DNA of 35,536 bases from Clostridiales bacterium (GTDB lineage Bacteria > Bacillota > Clostridia > Lachnospirales > CAG-274). Below the pieces are notes generated by a model. That model was not told where the DNA came from, did not search any database, and worked only from the letters and a program-made list of their open reading frames with translations. The stretch lies in assembly GCA_021203425.1 (NCBI GenBank), contig JAJQBF010000078.1, forward strand, positions 1 to 35,536, given 5' to 3'. Both the position numbers and the translations under genes were made by a program. Positions 24,983 through 32,112 of this stretch are shown one piece after another. The stretch's first letter is position 1, and each line of letters starts with the position of its first letter.

Positions 24983-26356
24983 TCAGATGCTGCCGTGTTT
25001 CTTAGCCACTGTCTGAACTCTCTTTGTATAGAGCATCTCAAGAGAAACGATTATGTGTTTTCTTGTAGCAGAGGGTATAATAATATTGTCGATATAGCCG
25101 TCTTCCGCCGACTTATAGGCTGAGCTGGCTTCGTCATATGTTTTGTCTGTATATTTGTGCATAATTTTTACATAGCCTGTTCTGTTAAGAAGAGAAATCT
25201 CCGCTGTAGGCCAGGCAAGAACGATGTCGGCGCCTATATATTTTGAATTCATAAGCATAAAGCCGGAGCCTATTCCGTTTCTTATGACAACATTGACACG
25301 GGGAATAGAGCTTTCCGCAAGCTTTGAAAGGAGCTGTGAAGAATAAAGCATAAGAAGGTTCTGTTCCGCTATGTTTATTTTTTCATATTCCTTAATATCC
25401 GTAAGGCTTACAAGGGGAATATTAAAGGCATCGCAAAGCTTTACAAAGCGGCCTGCCTTATGGGTTCCGCTTATGCCTATAGGACCGTTGTTAGCCATAA
25501 CGCCTACCGTATAGCCGTTTATCCTTAAGAAGGCGCAGATCATTTCCTTGCCGTATCTGGGCTGAATTTCGAAATATGCGTAGTCGTCTGAAAGACTGCT
25601 TATAATATAGTGCATATCTATAGGGGAGTCTTCGTCAACTACTATTGTGTTTAAGTTTTCGTCTTCTCTGTTAAGGTCGCTGTCTGTGGGAATATAAGCC
25701 ATATCCGTATTATTTGAAGGGAGAAGGTCTACAAGGCGCCTTGCTGCTTCAAGACAGTCTTCCTCTGTTTTATAGCTTCTGTGAACAAGACCTGTTTTTG
25801 TGGCATGAGCCTCTCCCGAGCAAAAATCGTCATAGTTTAAGGCTATTTCATCTGCTCCTTTTAAAACGGCAGGGCTTTTGAGAAACATATTTGAATTCTC
25901 GTCCTTCATAATTCTTATATCCGAAAGCATGGGGATATAGGTCGCTGTTCCCAAACATTTGCCCAAAACTACGGAAATTTGGGGAACAAGACCGCTTGCC
26001 GCCGTTATCTTTTGGAAAAGAAGACCGTAGACCTCAAGAGCCTTTTGACCGTCCTTAATTTCGATTCCCGTTGAATCTAAGATAGCAACTATGGGAGCGC
26101 CCATATTTATTGCCTTGTCATATAAATTTGCTACTTTGTCAGCGTGTTTTTTATTTACGGGGCCGTCTTGTGAATAAGCAAAACAGAGCTTGTCGTTTAT
26201 TATTCCGTAGCCCGTAATTACGTTTGCACCTTTTGTAAAGCTTTCAAGCTCAACAAAGCTGTTTTCGTCAAACAGCGTTTCAAGGCGCATTCTTGCTGCA
26301 GTTGGTTCTGCCGACTTGATTTTTAATAATTCTTCAATTTTTCCCGGCGTATCCAT
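24983..26356 (-). CDS. Acyl-CoA-type carboxyltransferase subunit (MmdA/12S-like, divergent)
   Basis: The 457-residue protein belongs to the crotonase-fold carboxyltransferases (MmdA, PccB, transcarboxylase 12S). It would pass a carboxyl group between an acyl-CoA and biotin. N-terminal marks are LFDENSFVELESF and VITGYGIINDKLCFAYSQD; C-terminal marks are FVKLCDAFNIPLVSL and GADIVLAWPTAEISLL. It is about 50 residues shorter than classical MmdA, and two usual glycine-rich oxyanion-hole motifs are altered (GKCLGTATYIP and GIGSGFMLM). The C-terminal MLYTKRVQTVAKKHGSI resembles a Lachnospiraceae subfamily I recall. The acyl-CoA is unknown. First gene of the operon, with GGAGGT before the ATG. Confidence 0.85.
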   Translation of the reverse strand: MDTPGKIEELLKIKSAEPTAARMRLETLFDENSFVELESFTKGANVITGYGIINDKLCFAYSQDGPVNKKHADKVANLYDKAINMGAPIVAILDSTGIEIKDGQKALEVYGLLFQKITAASGLVPQISVVLGKCLGTATYIPMLSDIRIMKDENSNMFLKSPAVLKGADEIALNYDDFCSGEAHATKTGLVHRSYKTEEDCLEAARRLVDLLPSNNTDMAYIPTDSDLNREDENLNTIVVDEDSPIDMHYIISSLSDDYAYFEIQPRYGKEMICAFLRINGYTVGVMANNGPIGISGTHKAGRFVKLCDAFNIPLVSLTDIKEYEKINIAEQNLLMLYSSQLLSKLAESSIPRVNVVIRNGIGSGFMLMNSKYIGADIVLAWPTAEISLLNRTGYVKIMHKYTDKTYDEASSAYKSAEDGYIDNIIIPSATRKHIIVSLEMLYTKRVQTVAKKHGSI

Positions 26357-26417
26357 TAATATACCTCCAAAATTTATAAAAAATCTTCCTTAAAACAGTT
26401 GAAATCCAATCAATTTT

Positions 26418-26445
26418 ATTGTACTATAAATATAAAAATATTCAA
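26418..26445 (-). promoter_or_regulatory. Promoter of the decarboxylase operon (minus strand)
   Basis: On the minus strand TTGAAT (26445-26440), a 16-base spacer and TACAAT (26423-26418). It is the only convincing promoter upstream of the carboxyltransferase gene and probably serves all eight genes. Confidence 0.55.
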
Positions 26446-26457
26446 GCACTAATTTTT

Positions 26458-26472
26458 TTATAATAGTTATAA
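26458..26472. promoter_or_regulatory. Candidate LysR-regulator binding site
   Basis: TTATAATAGTTATAA is a 6-3-6 dyad containing the T-N11-A pattern of LysR boxes. It begins 13 bases upstream of the -35 of the minus-strand promoter and lies between the divergent lysR-type and carboxyltransferase genes, the usual activator position. Confidence 0.5.
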
Positions 26473-26532
26473 CATTTTTCCTATAGATAGCAGCGGTACA
26501 AACCGATATTATACATAAGAAGGGGTGATTTT

Positions 26533-27444
26533 ATGGATAACAGACAATTTGATTATTTTATAAAGGTAGTAGAGGAAAAAAGTATTTCAAAGGCGGCGAA
26601 ACAGCTTTATATTTCACAGCCTTCTTTAAGCCAGTATATAAACAGGCTTGAAAACTCTTTGGGAACAACTCTCTTTGACAGGAGTACCTCTCCTCTTACA
26701 CTGACATATGCCGGTGAGATATATCTTGACACAATTCTCAAAATAAAAGCTCTTCAGTCTGAAATGATAAACAAGCTGGAGGATATTGAAGATTTAAAAA
26801 CGGGATATTTGAAAATAGGGCTTACTCCCTCAAAGGCCAATTATTATCTTCCTACGATTTTGCCTATTTTTAAAAGCAAATATCCCGGAATAGAAATAAA
26901 AATTTCGGAAGGAACCTCGGCGGAGCTTGAAACACTTTTGGGTAAAGGCGTGGTGGATTTATGCCTTATGAATATGTCCATAGAGAAGTCTCCCTATGAG
27001 ATTGAATATGAGCCTTTTTATGAGGAAGAAATTTATCTTGCGGCGCCCTCCGACTTTTTCGTGCCGGCCAAGCCTTCCTTGGCGGTTTATCCCGAGGTGA
27101 AGATGCATGAGCTTAACGACAAGCCCTTTATACTTCTTAAACAAGAGCAGAGATTAAGACAGGTTTCGACTTATGTCTTTACAAAAAGCGGAATTAAGCC
27201 TAAAATAATATTGGAAACAAGAAGTATTGAAACATCTTTAAGACTTTGCGCCGTGGGAATGGGCTTTTGTTTTGTTCCCAGATCTGCTATGGGCTATACA
27301 ACGGGAAACAACAGACCTAAGTTTTTTACAATAGGCAGTCCTTCCCTTACATGGAAGATGGCTATTGCTTATAAGAAAAACGCACACAGGTCAAAGGCGG
27401 CTTATGCCTTTGCCGATATTGTTAAAGATACAGTTTTACAGTGA
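26533..27444 (+). CDS. LysR-family transcriptional regulator
   Basis: A 303-residue DNA-binding regulator. The N-terminal winged helix-turn-helix is clear (FIKVVEEKSISKAAKQLYIS then QPSLSQYINRLENSLGTTLF), followed by a linker helix and a type 2 periplasmic-binding-fold effector domain (YLKIGLTPSKANYYLPTILP onwards). It is transcribed divergently from the decarboxylase operon, with a T-N11-A dyad in the 176-base gap, so it most likely senses an organic acid or CoA-linked metabolite and controls that operon and itself. The ribosome site AAGGGGTGA is moderate. No strong plus-strand -35 box was found in the intergenic region. Confidence 0.9.
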   Translation: MDNRQFDYFIKVVEEKSISKAAKQLYISQPSLSQYINRLENSLGTTLFDRSTSPLTLTYAGEIYLDTILKIKALQSEMINKLEDIEDLKTGYLKIGLTPSKANYYLPTILPIFKSKYPGIEIKISEGTSAELETLLGKGVVDLCLMNMSIEKSPYEIEYEPFYEEEIYLAAPSDFFVPAKPSLAVYPEVKMHELNDKPFILLKQEQRLRQVSTYVFTKSGIKPKIILETRSIETSLRLCAVGMGFCFVPRSAMGYTTGNNRPKFFTIGSPSLTWKMAIAYKKNAHRSKAAYAFADIVKDTVLQ

Positions 27445-27459
27445 TATATGAGGTAAATT

Positions 27460-28068
27460 ATGAACTATATTTCACTTGATCTTGAATTTAACGGAGCCTT
27501 TGATTTTGAAAGGGGCGAGTGTATTCATACAAATGATATCTGCCGCCACGAAATTATACAAATCGGCGCCGTTAAAATGAATAGTAAAAAGAATATTCAG
27601 GACAGCTTTAACGCTTATGTTAAGCCCGTAATTTATCCACGGCTGAATCCTTTTATTGCCGATGTTATAAAAATGAAAACAGAGGACTTCAGCAGTGCCG
27701 GAGGGTTTGAGGAGAATTTTGCAAAATTCAGAGAATTTGCCGGCGGCAGGGATATTATGTTTGTTGTATGGGGAGATTCCGATCTGCCTGTGCTTTATGA
27801 AAATTTAAGCTACTATAATTTAGTATCCGAACCTCTTATTTTAAAATATATAAATATACAGCCCTGTGTAAGCAGTCTGTTTAATAAGGGCGCAGGACAG
27901 CAGATAAGCCTTAAACACGCTATAGAGGCTTTGGAAATAAAGGCTGACGAAAATTTTCACAATGCCCTTAACGATGCATACTATACCGCAAGAATTTTTC
28001 AGACTGTAGACACAGACTCTGTGCCTGTGAAAATATTCTGTTCGGGACATTACAGAAATCTTAAATAA
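27460..28068 (+). CDS. DnaQ-like 3'-5' exonuclease (DEDDh)
   Basis: The 202-residue protein has the three exonuclease motifs of the DEDDh family: ExoI LDLEFN (Asp7, Glu9), ExoII VVWGDSDLPVL, and ExoIII FHNALNDAYYTARIF with the catalytic His and Asp. It would remove nucleotides from a 3' end of DNA or RNA using two metal ions. The free-standing form lacks polymerase or ribonuclease-T dimer features; KapD-type proteins are possible relatives. GAGGTAA precedes the ATG, 15 bases after the LysR gene, so the two are probably cotranscribed. The target is unknown. Confidence 0.8.
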   Translation: MNYISLDLEFNGAFDFERGECIHTNDICRHEIIQIGAVKMNSKKNIQDSFNAYVKPVIYPRLNPFIADVIKMKTEDFSSAGGFEENFAKFREFAGGRDIMFVVWGDSDLPVLYENLSYYNLVSEPLILKYINIQPCVSSLFNKGAGQQISLKHAIEALEIKADENFHNALNDAYYTARIFQTVDTDSVPVKIFCSGHYRNLK

Positions 28069-28166
28069 GGGCAGTGGTATTATGAAAAGAAGAATGAGCG
28101 GTGTAAGGGCGGCTTATTAACTTCGTTTTTCAGATGAGATATTTATTAAAATTTTTGTGTTGAGAC

Positions 28167-28173
28167 AGGAGGG
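28167..28173 (+). promoter_or_regulatory. Ribosome site deciding a TTG start for the Fic gene
   Basis: AGGAGGG is seven bases upstream of TTG 28181. The only other in-frame candidate, GTG 28157, lies before this site and has none of its own. Confidence 0.65.
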
Positions 28174-28180
28174 AACAAAA

Positions 28181-28792
28181 TTGGCTTTGGAAAATAAATC
28201 AGTCATAACATATTCTTCCGAATTAGCAAGAAAAGAAGAGGAAATAAGTAAAAAAAGAGCCTTGGAATTATTTGAAAGCGGAAAGCTCGATTCTCTCGAA
28301 TGCGGAAAGTTTTCATCTCTCAGGGAAATACACAGATTTTTATTCGGAGACATTTATGATTTTGCCGGTGAAATAAGAAATGTGAACCTTGCAAAGGGCG
28401 GTTTTAGGTTTGCTCCCGTTATGTATTTAAATGAGTCACTTAAAAACATTGATAAAATGCCCCAGAGCAGCTTTGAGGAGATAACGGAAAAATATGTTGA
28501 GATGAATATAGCCCACCCTTTCAGAGAGGGAAACGGCAGAAGTATGAGAATTTGGCTGGATTTGATGTTTAAAAAAGAGATAAACAGAGTTGTCGACTGG
28601 AGCAAGGTTGATAAAGATGATTATCTGCTTGCTATGGAGCGAAGTCCGGTTAGAGATACAGAAATAAAGTATGTGCTGAAACAGGCTCTTACAAAAGATA
28701 TAAATAATAAAAATGTTTATATGAAAGGTATAGATAACAGTTACTATTATGAGGGCTATAATACAATCAGCATAGAGGATTTAAAACAGTAA
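28181..28792 (+). CDS. Fic-family protein AMPylase, class III
   Basis: The 203-residue enzyme transfers AMP from ATP to hydroxyl side chains of target proteins. The catalytic loop HPFREGNGRSMR places His112. A C-terminal motif SYYYEG (Ser187, Glu191, Gly192) fits the (S/T)xxxE(G/N) inhibitory helix of class III Fic proteins. Its spacing to the catalytic His matches what I recall for Neisseria meningitidis NmFic (His107, Ser182, Glu186: all offset by five). This implies self-inhibition relieved by monomerisation or automodification, so no separate antitoxin is needed, and indeed none is seen. The likely start is TTG 28181. It follows the exonuclease by 112 bases and precedes a MmcQ-like gene by 18. 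Confidence 0.87.
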   Translation: MALENKSVITYSSELARKEEEISKKRALELFESGKLDSLECGKFSSLREIHRFLFGDIYDFAGEIRNVNLAKGGFRFAPVMYLNESLKNIDKMPQSSFEEITEKYVEMNIAHPFREGNGRSMRIWLDLMFKKEINRVVDWSKVDKDDYLLAMERSPVRDTEIKYVLKQALTKDINNKNVYMKGIDNSYYYEGYNTISIEDLKQ

Positions 28793-28810
28793 AAATTTTA
28801 GAGGATAACT

Positions 28811-29179
28811 ATGAACAGGCAGATTTTAATCGATTATGCAAAAGAAAAATACAAAACAGAGCCGGAATATTTGTGGCTTAAATATCCTTCTTATGCCGTT
28901 TTTCGTCACAGCGACAGTAAAAAGTGGTACGGTCTTATTGCAGACGTTCCCAAGAATAAGCTTGGGCTTGAAGGGTCGGAGAAGGTTGATGTTCTCAATG
29001 TGAAGTGTGAAGGTCTTGTGGCGGATATGCTTAAGCAGAACAGGGGTTTTCTTCCAGGCTGGCATATGAACAAAAAATACTGGATAAGTATTTTGTTAGA
29101 CGGAACAGTGGAGAACGAAAAAATTTTTGACTTGCTTGATATGAGTTTTGAACTTACGGCAGATAAAAAGAAGAGGTAA
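28811..29179 (+). CDS. MmcQ/YjbR-family protein
   Basis: A 122-residue protein of the MmcQ/YjbR family (CyaY-like fold, proposed DNA binding). Recognisable are the N-terminal segment YAKEKYKTEPEYLWLKYP, the central KKWYGLIADVPKNKLG, and FLPGWHMNKKYWISILLDG, the most conserved part. The role is not established; members often sit next to unrelated enzymes. The gene ends three bases before truA and is probably cotranscribed with it and with the upstream Fic gene. Confidence 0.8.
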   Translation: MNRQILIDYAKEKYKTEPEYLWLKYPSYAVFRHSDSKKWYGLIADVPKNKLGLEGSEKVDVLNVKCEGLVADMLKQNRGFLPGWHMNKKYWISILLDGTVENEKIFDLLDMSFELTADKKKR

Positions 29180-29182
29180 TAT

Positions 29183-29923
29183 ATGAAAAGAATGCTGCTT
29201 AAAATAGCCTATGACGGAACGGAGTATTTCGGCTGGCAGAGACAGAATAATTTTATAACGGTTCAGCAAAGGCTTGAGGAGGCTTTGTCTGAGCTTTTAG
29301 GGCAGGAAATAACAGTGAGAGGTTCAAGCCGAACAGATACGGGGGTTCATGCCTTAGGTCAGGGGGCTGTTTTTAAAGCGGATTTTACAATACCCGTTGA
29401 CAGGTTTCCCCTTGCTCTTAACTCATTTTTGCCGGGCGATATTGTGTGCCGGGGGGCAAGGCTTGTAGACGAGAACTTTCACCCTCAGTACAGCGTTGTA
29501 AAAAAGACATACAGATACAGAATTTTGAATGACAGATTCAGAAATCCGCTTATGGGCAGATATTCTGAATTTATCCCCAAAGAGCTTGATTTTGAAAAAA
29601 TGGCGGAATGTTGTCATTATTTCTTGGGAGAACACGACTTTAAAGCTTTTTGCGCCAGCGGTTCTACGGCAAAAACCACAAACAGAATAATTTATGACTT
29701 GACGGCAGTTAAAAACCAAAATATAATAGATATAGAAGTTACGGGAAACGGCTTTCTTTATAATATGGTAAGGATAATAGCGGGAACTCTCACAGATGTG
29801 GGACTCGGAAAAATTCCCGTCGGCGACATTGAAAAAATAATTGCGGAGGGCGACAGAACCAAAGCGGGAAAAACTCTTCCGCCGGGCGGTCTTACCCTTA
29901 TGAACGTTGTGTACGACTTTTAA
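29183..29923 (+). CDS. truA: tRNA pseudouridine synthase A
   Basis: The 246-residue enzyme isomerises uridines 38-40 in the anticodon arm of many tRNAs. It has the family N-terminus LLKIAYDGTEYFGWQRQ, the catalytic Asp52 in RGSSRTDTGVHALGQ, and the C-terminal FLYNMVRIIAGTLTDVG. The length is normal. AAGAGG lies shortly before the ATG and the gene begins three bases after the MmcQ-like gene. mltG follows after 27 bases. The function is a conserved housekeeping one; nothing in the sequence is unusual. Confidence 0.97.
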   Translation: MKRMLLKIAYDGTEYFGWQRQNNFITVQQRLEEALSELLGQEITVRGSSRTDTGVHALGQGAVFKADFTIPVDRFPLALNSFLPGDIVCRGARLVDENFHPQYSVVKKTYRYRILNDRFRNPLMGRYSEFIPKELDFEKMAECCHYFLGEHDFKAFCASGSTAKTTNRIIYDLTAVKNQNIIDIEVTGNGFLYNMVRIIAGTLTDVGLGKIPVGDIEKIIAEGDRTKAGKTLPPGGLTLMNVVYDF

Positions 29924-29950
29924 GGAATAAGGATAAAAAAGGAGAAAGAC

Positions 29951-31459
29951 ATGGATAAAAACACAGACAAAAACCAAGAGGATAAAAGACGGCGGATAGG
30001 AGATGCCGGAAGGGCGAGAGAAAAAAGGGAGCAAAGACAGGCGGCGAGGCTCGAGGCAAAGTTAAACAGAAATGCGGAAACCGAACAAAAAACAGAGGTC
30101 AAGACCGATGAAAAGCCTGAAAACGTCTCCAAATCCAAACTTAAATCTATATCGAAACCGAAAATAAGTCTTAAATCCCTGCCGAAACCTAAAATCGAGC
30201 TTAAGTCTGTACCAAAACAGAGCTCAAAGCCTAAGCCTTCGTTTAGGACGGAACCCAAATCGGCACCTAAGACGGAGTCCAAGCCGGTATCGAAGACGGA
30301 AATAAAGGCTGAGCCGAAAGCGGAAGTCAAAGCCGAGTCAAAGCCCGAATTGAAATCTGTGCCTAAAATCAAAATAAAACAGAGCGCTGAAAGGAAGAAC
30401 GGTGCAAATTCCTTTAAAACAGGCTGTTTGGTTATGTTTTTGGTTATATTTGTCTTTGCCTTTTCTTTTTGCGTAAAAACATACACACATTATTCCCACG
30501 CTAAAGAGGGAATTTTAAACACAGACGAAGAAAAGGGCATAGAGGAAATTACGGCTGTTATTGAAATTCCCGAAGGGGCGAGTCTTAAGGTTATTTCGGA
30601 AACACTGTATGAGGCAGGAATAATAGAATCTCCTTTCTTTTTCAGATGGAAGTGTAATGTTGAAGACATAAGCTATGATTTTAACTACGGAACATTTACG
30701 GTTTCAAGCTATATGACTTTTGACGAACTTACAGAGTGTTTAATGAGTGCGGCGGAAGAAGGAGATTATTACAGACTTACTGTAATCGAAGGTGACAGCA
30801 TATATGACATAGCGGAAAATGTTGCCTCATTTGGCATATGTACGGAAGAGGAATTTTACGAGGTCTGCGACAGCGGCGAGTTTGACTATGAATTTATAGT
30901 GGATATTCCCGAAAGAGAAAACCGCCTTGAAGGCTATCTTTTCCCTGATACATATTTTGTGGGTTATGATATGGACGCATGGGACGTTACAAATATGATG
31001 CTTTCGAATTTCAATTCAAAGGTATATGAGGGTATTTACAAGTCTTCCGTTACAGATTATTCTCTTGACGATATTGTTATAATAGCATCGATTATCGAAA
31101 AAGAAATAAAATACGATGACGAGCGAAGAATTGCCGCATCTGTTATTTATAACCGCCTGAATATCGGTATGAAACTGCAGATGGACGCAACTGTTTTGTA
31201 TGCACTTAATGAGCATAAAGACAGGGTTATGGAGTCCGATACACAGGTTGAGTCGGAGTATAATACATATTATGTTGAGGGGCTGCCTGCAGGGCCTATA
31301 GGCAACGCCGGTCTTAACTCTTTTGACGGCGCCCTTAACCCGGCTGATACCGATTACATTTATTATGTTCTTCAGAATACCGAAACAGGGCAGCATTATT
31401 TTACGGCGGATTATGACGACTTTTTGAGAGCCAAAGAACAATATATTTCGGGGTTATGA
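29951..31459 (+). CDS. mltG: Endolytic transglycosylase with a long basic N-terminus
   Basis: The 502-residue MltG/YceG protein cuts nascent peptidoglycan glycan strands on the outer side of the membrane and sets strand length. A very basic, Lys/Pro/Ser-rich cytoplasmic segment (about 1-150, repeating KPK and LKSxPK units) precedes one membrane helix (about 156-177). The LysM-like domain is followed by the catalytic domain: LEGYLFPDTYFVGYD, Glu383 in IIASIIEKEIKYDDERR, AASVIYNRLNIGMKLQMDAT, and YNTYYVEGLPAGPIGNAG. The N-terminal stretch is longer than usual for the family. AAAAGGAGA precedes the ATG. This is the yrrL position of the conserved yrrL-yrrM-yrrN/O gene order. Confidence 0.93.
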   Translation: MDKNTDKNQEDKRRRIGDAGRAREKREQRQAARLEAKLNRNAETEQKTEVKTDEKPENVSKSKLKSISKPKISLKSLPKPKIELKSVPKQSSKPKPSFRTEPKSAPKTESKPVSKTEIKAEPKAEVKAESKPELKSVPKIKIKQSAERKNGANSFKTGCLVMFLVIFVFAFSFCVKTYTHYSHAKEGILNTDEEKGIEEITAVIEIPEGASLKVISETLYEAGIIESPFFFRWKCNVEDISYDFNYGTFTVSSYMTFDELTECLMSAAEEGDYYRLTVIEGDSIYDIAENVASFGICTEEEFYEVCDSGEFDYEFIVDIPERENRLEGYLFPDTYFVGYDMDAWDVTNMMLSNFNSKVYEGIYKSSVTDYSLDDIVIIASIIEKEIKYDDERRIAASVIYNRLNIGMKLQMDATVLYALNEHKDRVMESDTQVESEYNTYYVEGLPAGPIGNAGLNSFDGALNPADTDYIYYVLQNTETGQHYFTADYDDFLRAKEQYISGL

Positions 31460-31460
31460 T

Positions 31461-32108
31461 ATGATTATTTCAGATGAAAAGCTGACAGAATATATAAACA
31501 GCGTTCTTCCTTTAAGAAAGGGCGCACTTGGGGAAATTCAAAAATACGGCTATGAAGAGGGCTACCCCATTATACCTAAAGACAGTGTGGCTTTAATGGC
31601 TGTTTTGCTGTCTTTGGTTAAGCCTAAGGAGATTTTGGAGCTGGGAACGGCTATAGGCTTTTCCGCCTGTTTTATGTCGGATTATCTTGAAGAGTGCGGA
31701 AAGGTTACCACAGTTGACAGATATCCTCTTATGATAGAGGAGGCAAAGGAAAATATAAAAAAACTGGGGAAAACCGACTCCATAAGAATGATAGAAGGGG
31801 ACATAAACGAGGTTGTGTCACAGCTTGAAGGTGAATTTGATGTTATTTTTATGGACGGCGGAAAGGGGCAGTATATAAATATACTTCCCGACTGTTTAAG
31901 GCTTTTAAAAACAGGGGGTCTGCTTATTGCAGACGATATACTTCTTGACGGAGAAATAGGAAAGGAAAGGCTTGATGTAAAACGGCGCAACAGAACCACA
32001 TGGACAAGGCTCAGGGAGTTTACAGAGGCTCTCTGCAGTAATGACAGCCTTGAAACAAGTATTTTGACCATCGGCGGAGGTATGGCCGTTTGCAGAAAGC
32101 AGAGGTGA
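31461..32108 (+). CDS. trmR: tRNA 5-hydroxyuridine methyltransferase
   Basis: A SAM-dependent O-methyltransferase of 215 residues, with motif I EILELGTAIGFSACFMSDYL and the later DVIFMDGGKGQYINILP. By homology and position it corresponds to Bacillus YrrM (TrmR), which methylates 5-hydroxyuridine 34 to 5-methoxyuridine in tRNAs that read four-fold codon boxes. It starts two bases after the mltG stop and four bases before the U32 gene that supplies the hydroxyl, so the context supports the assignment. Generic O-methyltransferase is the fallback label. Confidence 0.8.
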   Translation: MIISDEKLTEYINSVLPLRKGALGEIQKYGYEEGYPIIPKDSVALMAVLLSLVKPKEILELGTAIGFSACFMSDYLEECGKVTTVDRYPLMIEEAKENIKKLGKTDSIRMIEGDINEVVSQLEGEFDVIFMDGGKGQYINILPDCLRLLKTGGLLIADDILLDGEIGKERLDVKRRNRTTWTRLREFTEALCSNDSLETSILTIGGGMAVCRKQR

Positions 32109-32112
32109 CAAT

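Noticed and set aside
28082..28120. A 12-codon open frame (MKRRMSGVRAAY) upstream of the Fic gene, considered as a VbhA-like antitoxin
   Set aside because: It is far too short, has no ribosome site and lacks the inhibitory motif; the Fic protein carries its own C-terminal motif.
29423..30486. Two long minus-strand open frames opposite truA and the start of mltG
   Set aside because: Both are antisense to clear genes, and one merely mirrors the Lys/Pro repeat segment as Phe/Leu/Ser-rich sequence.
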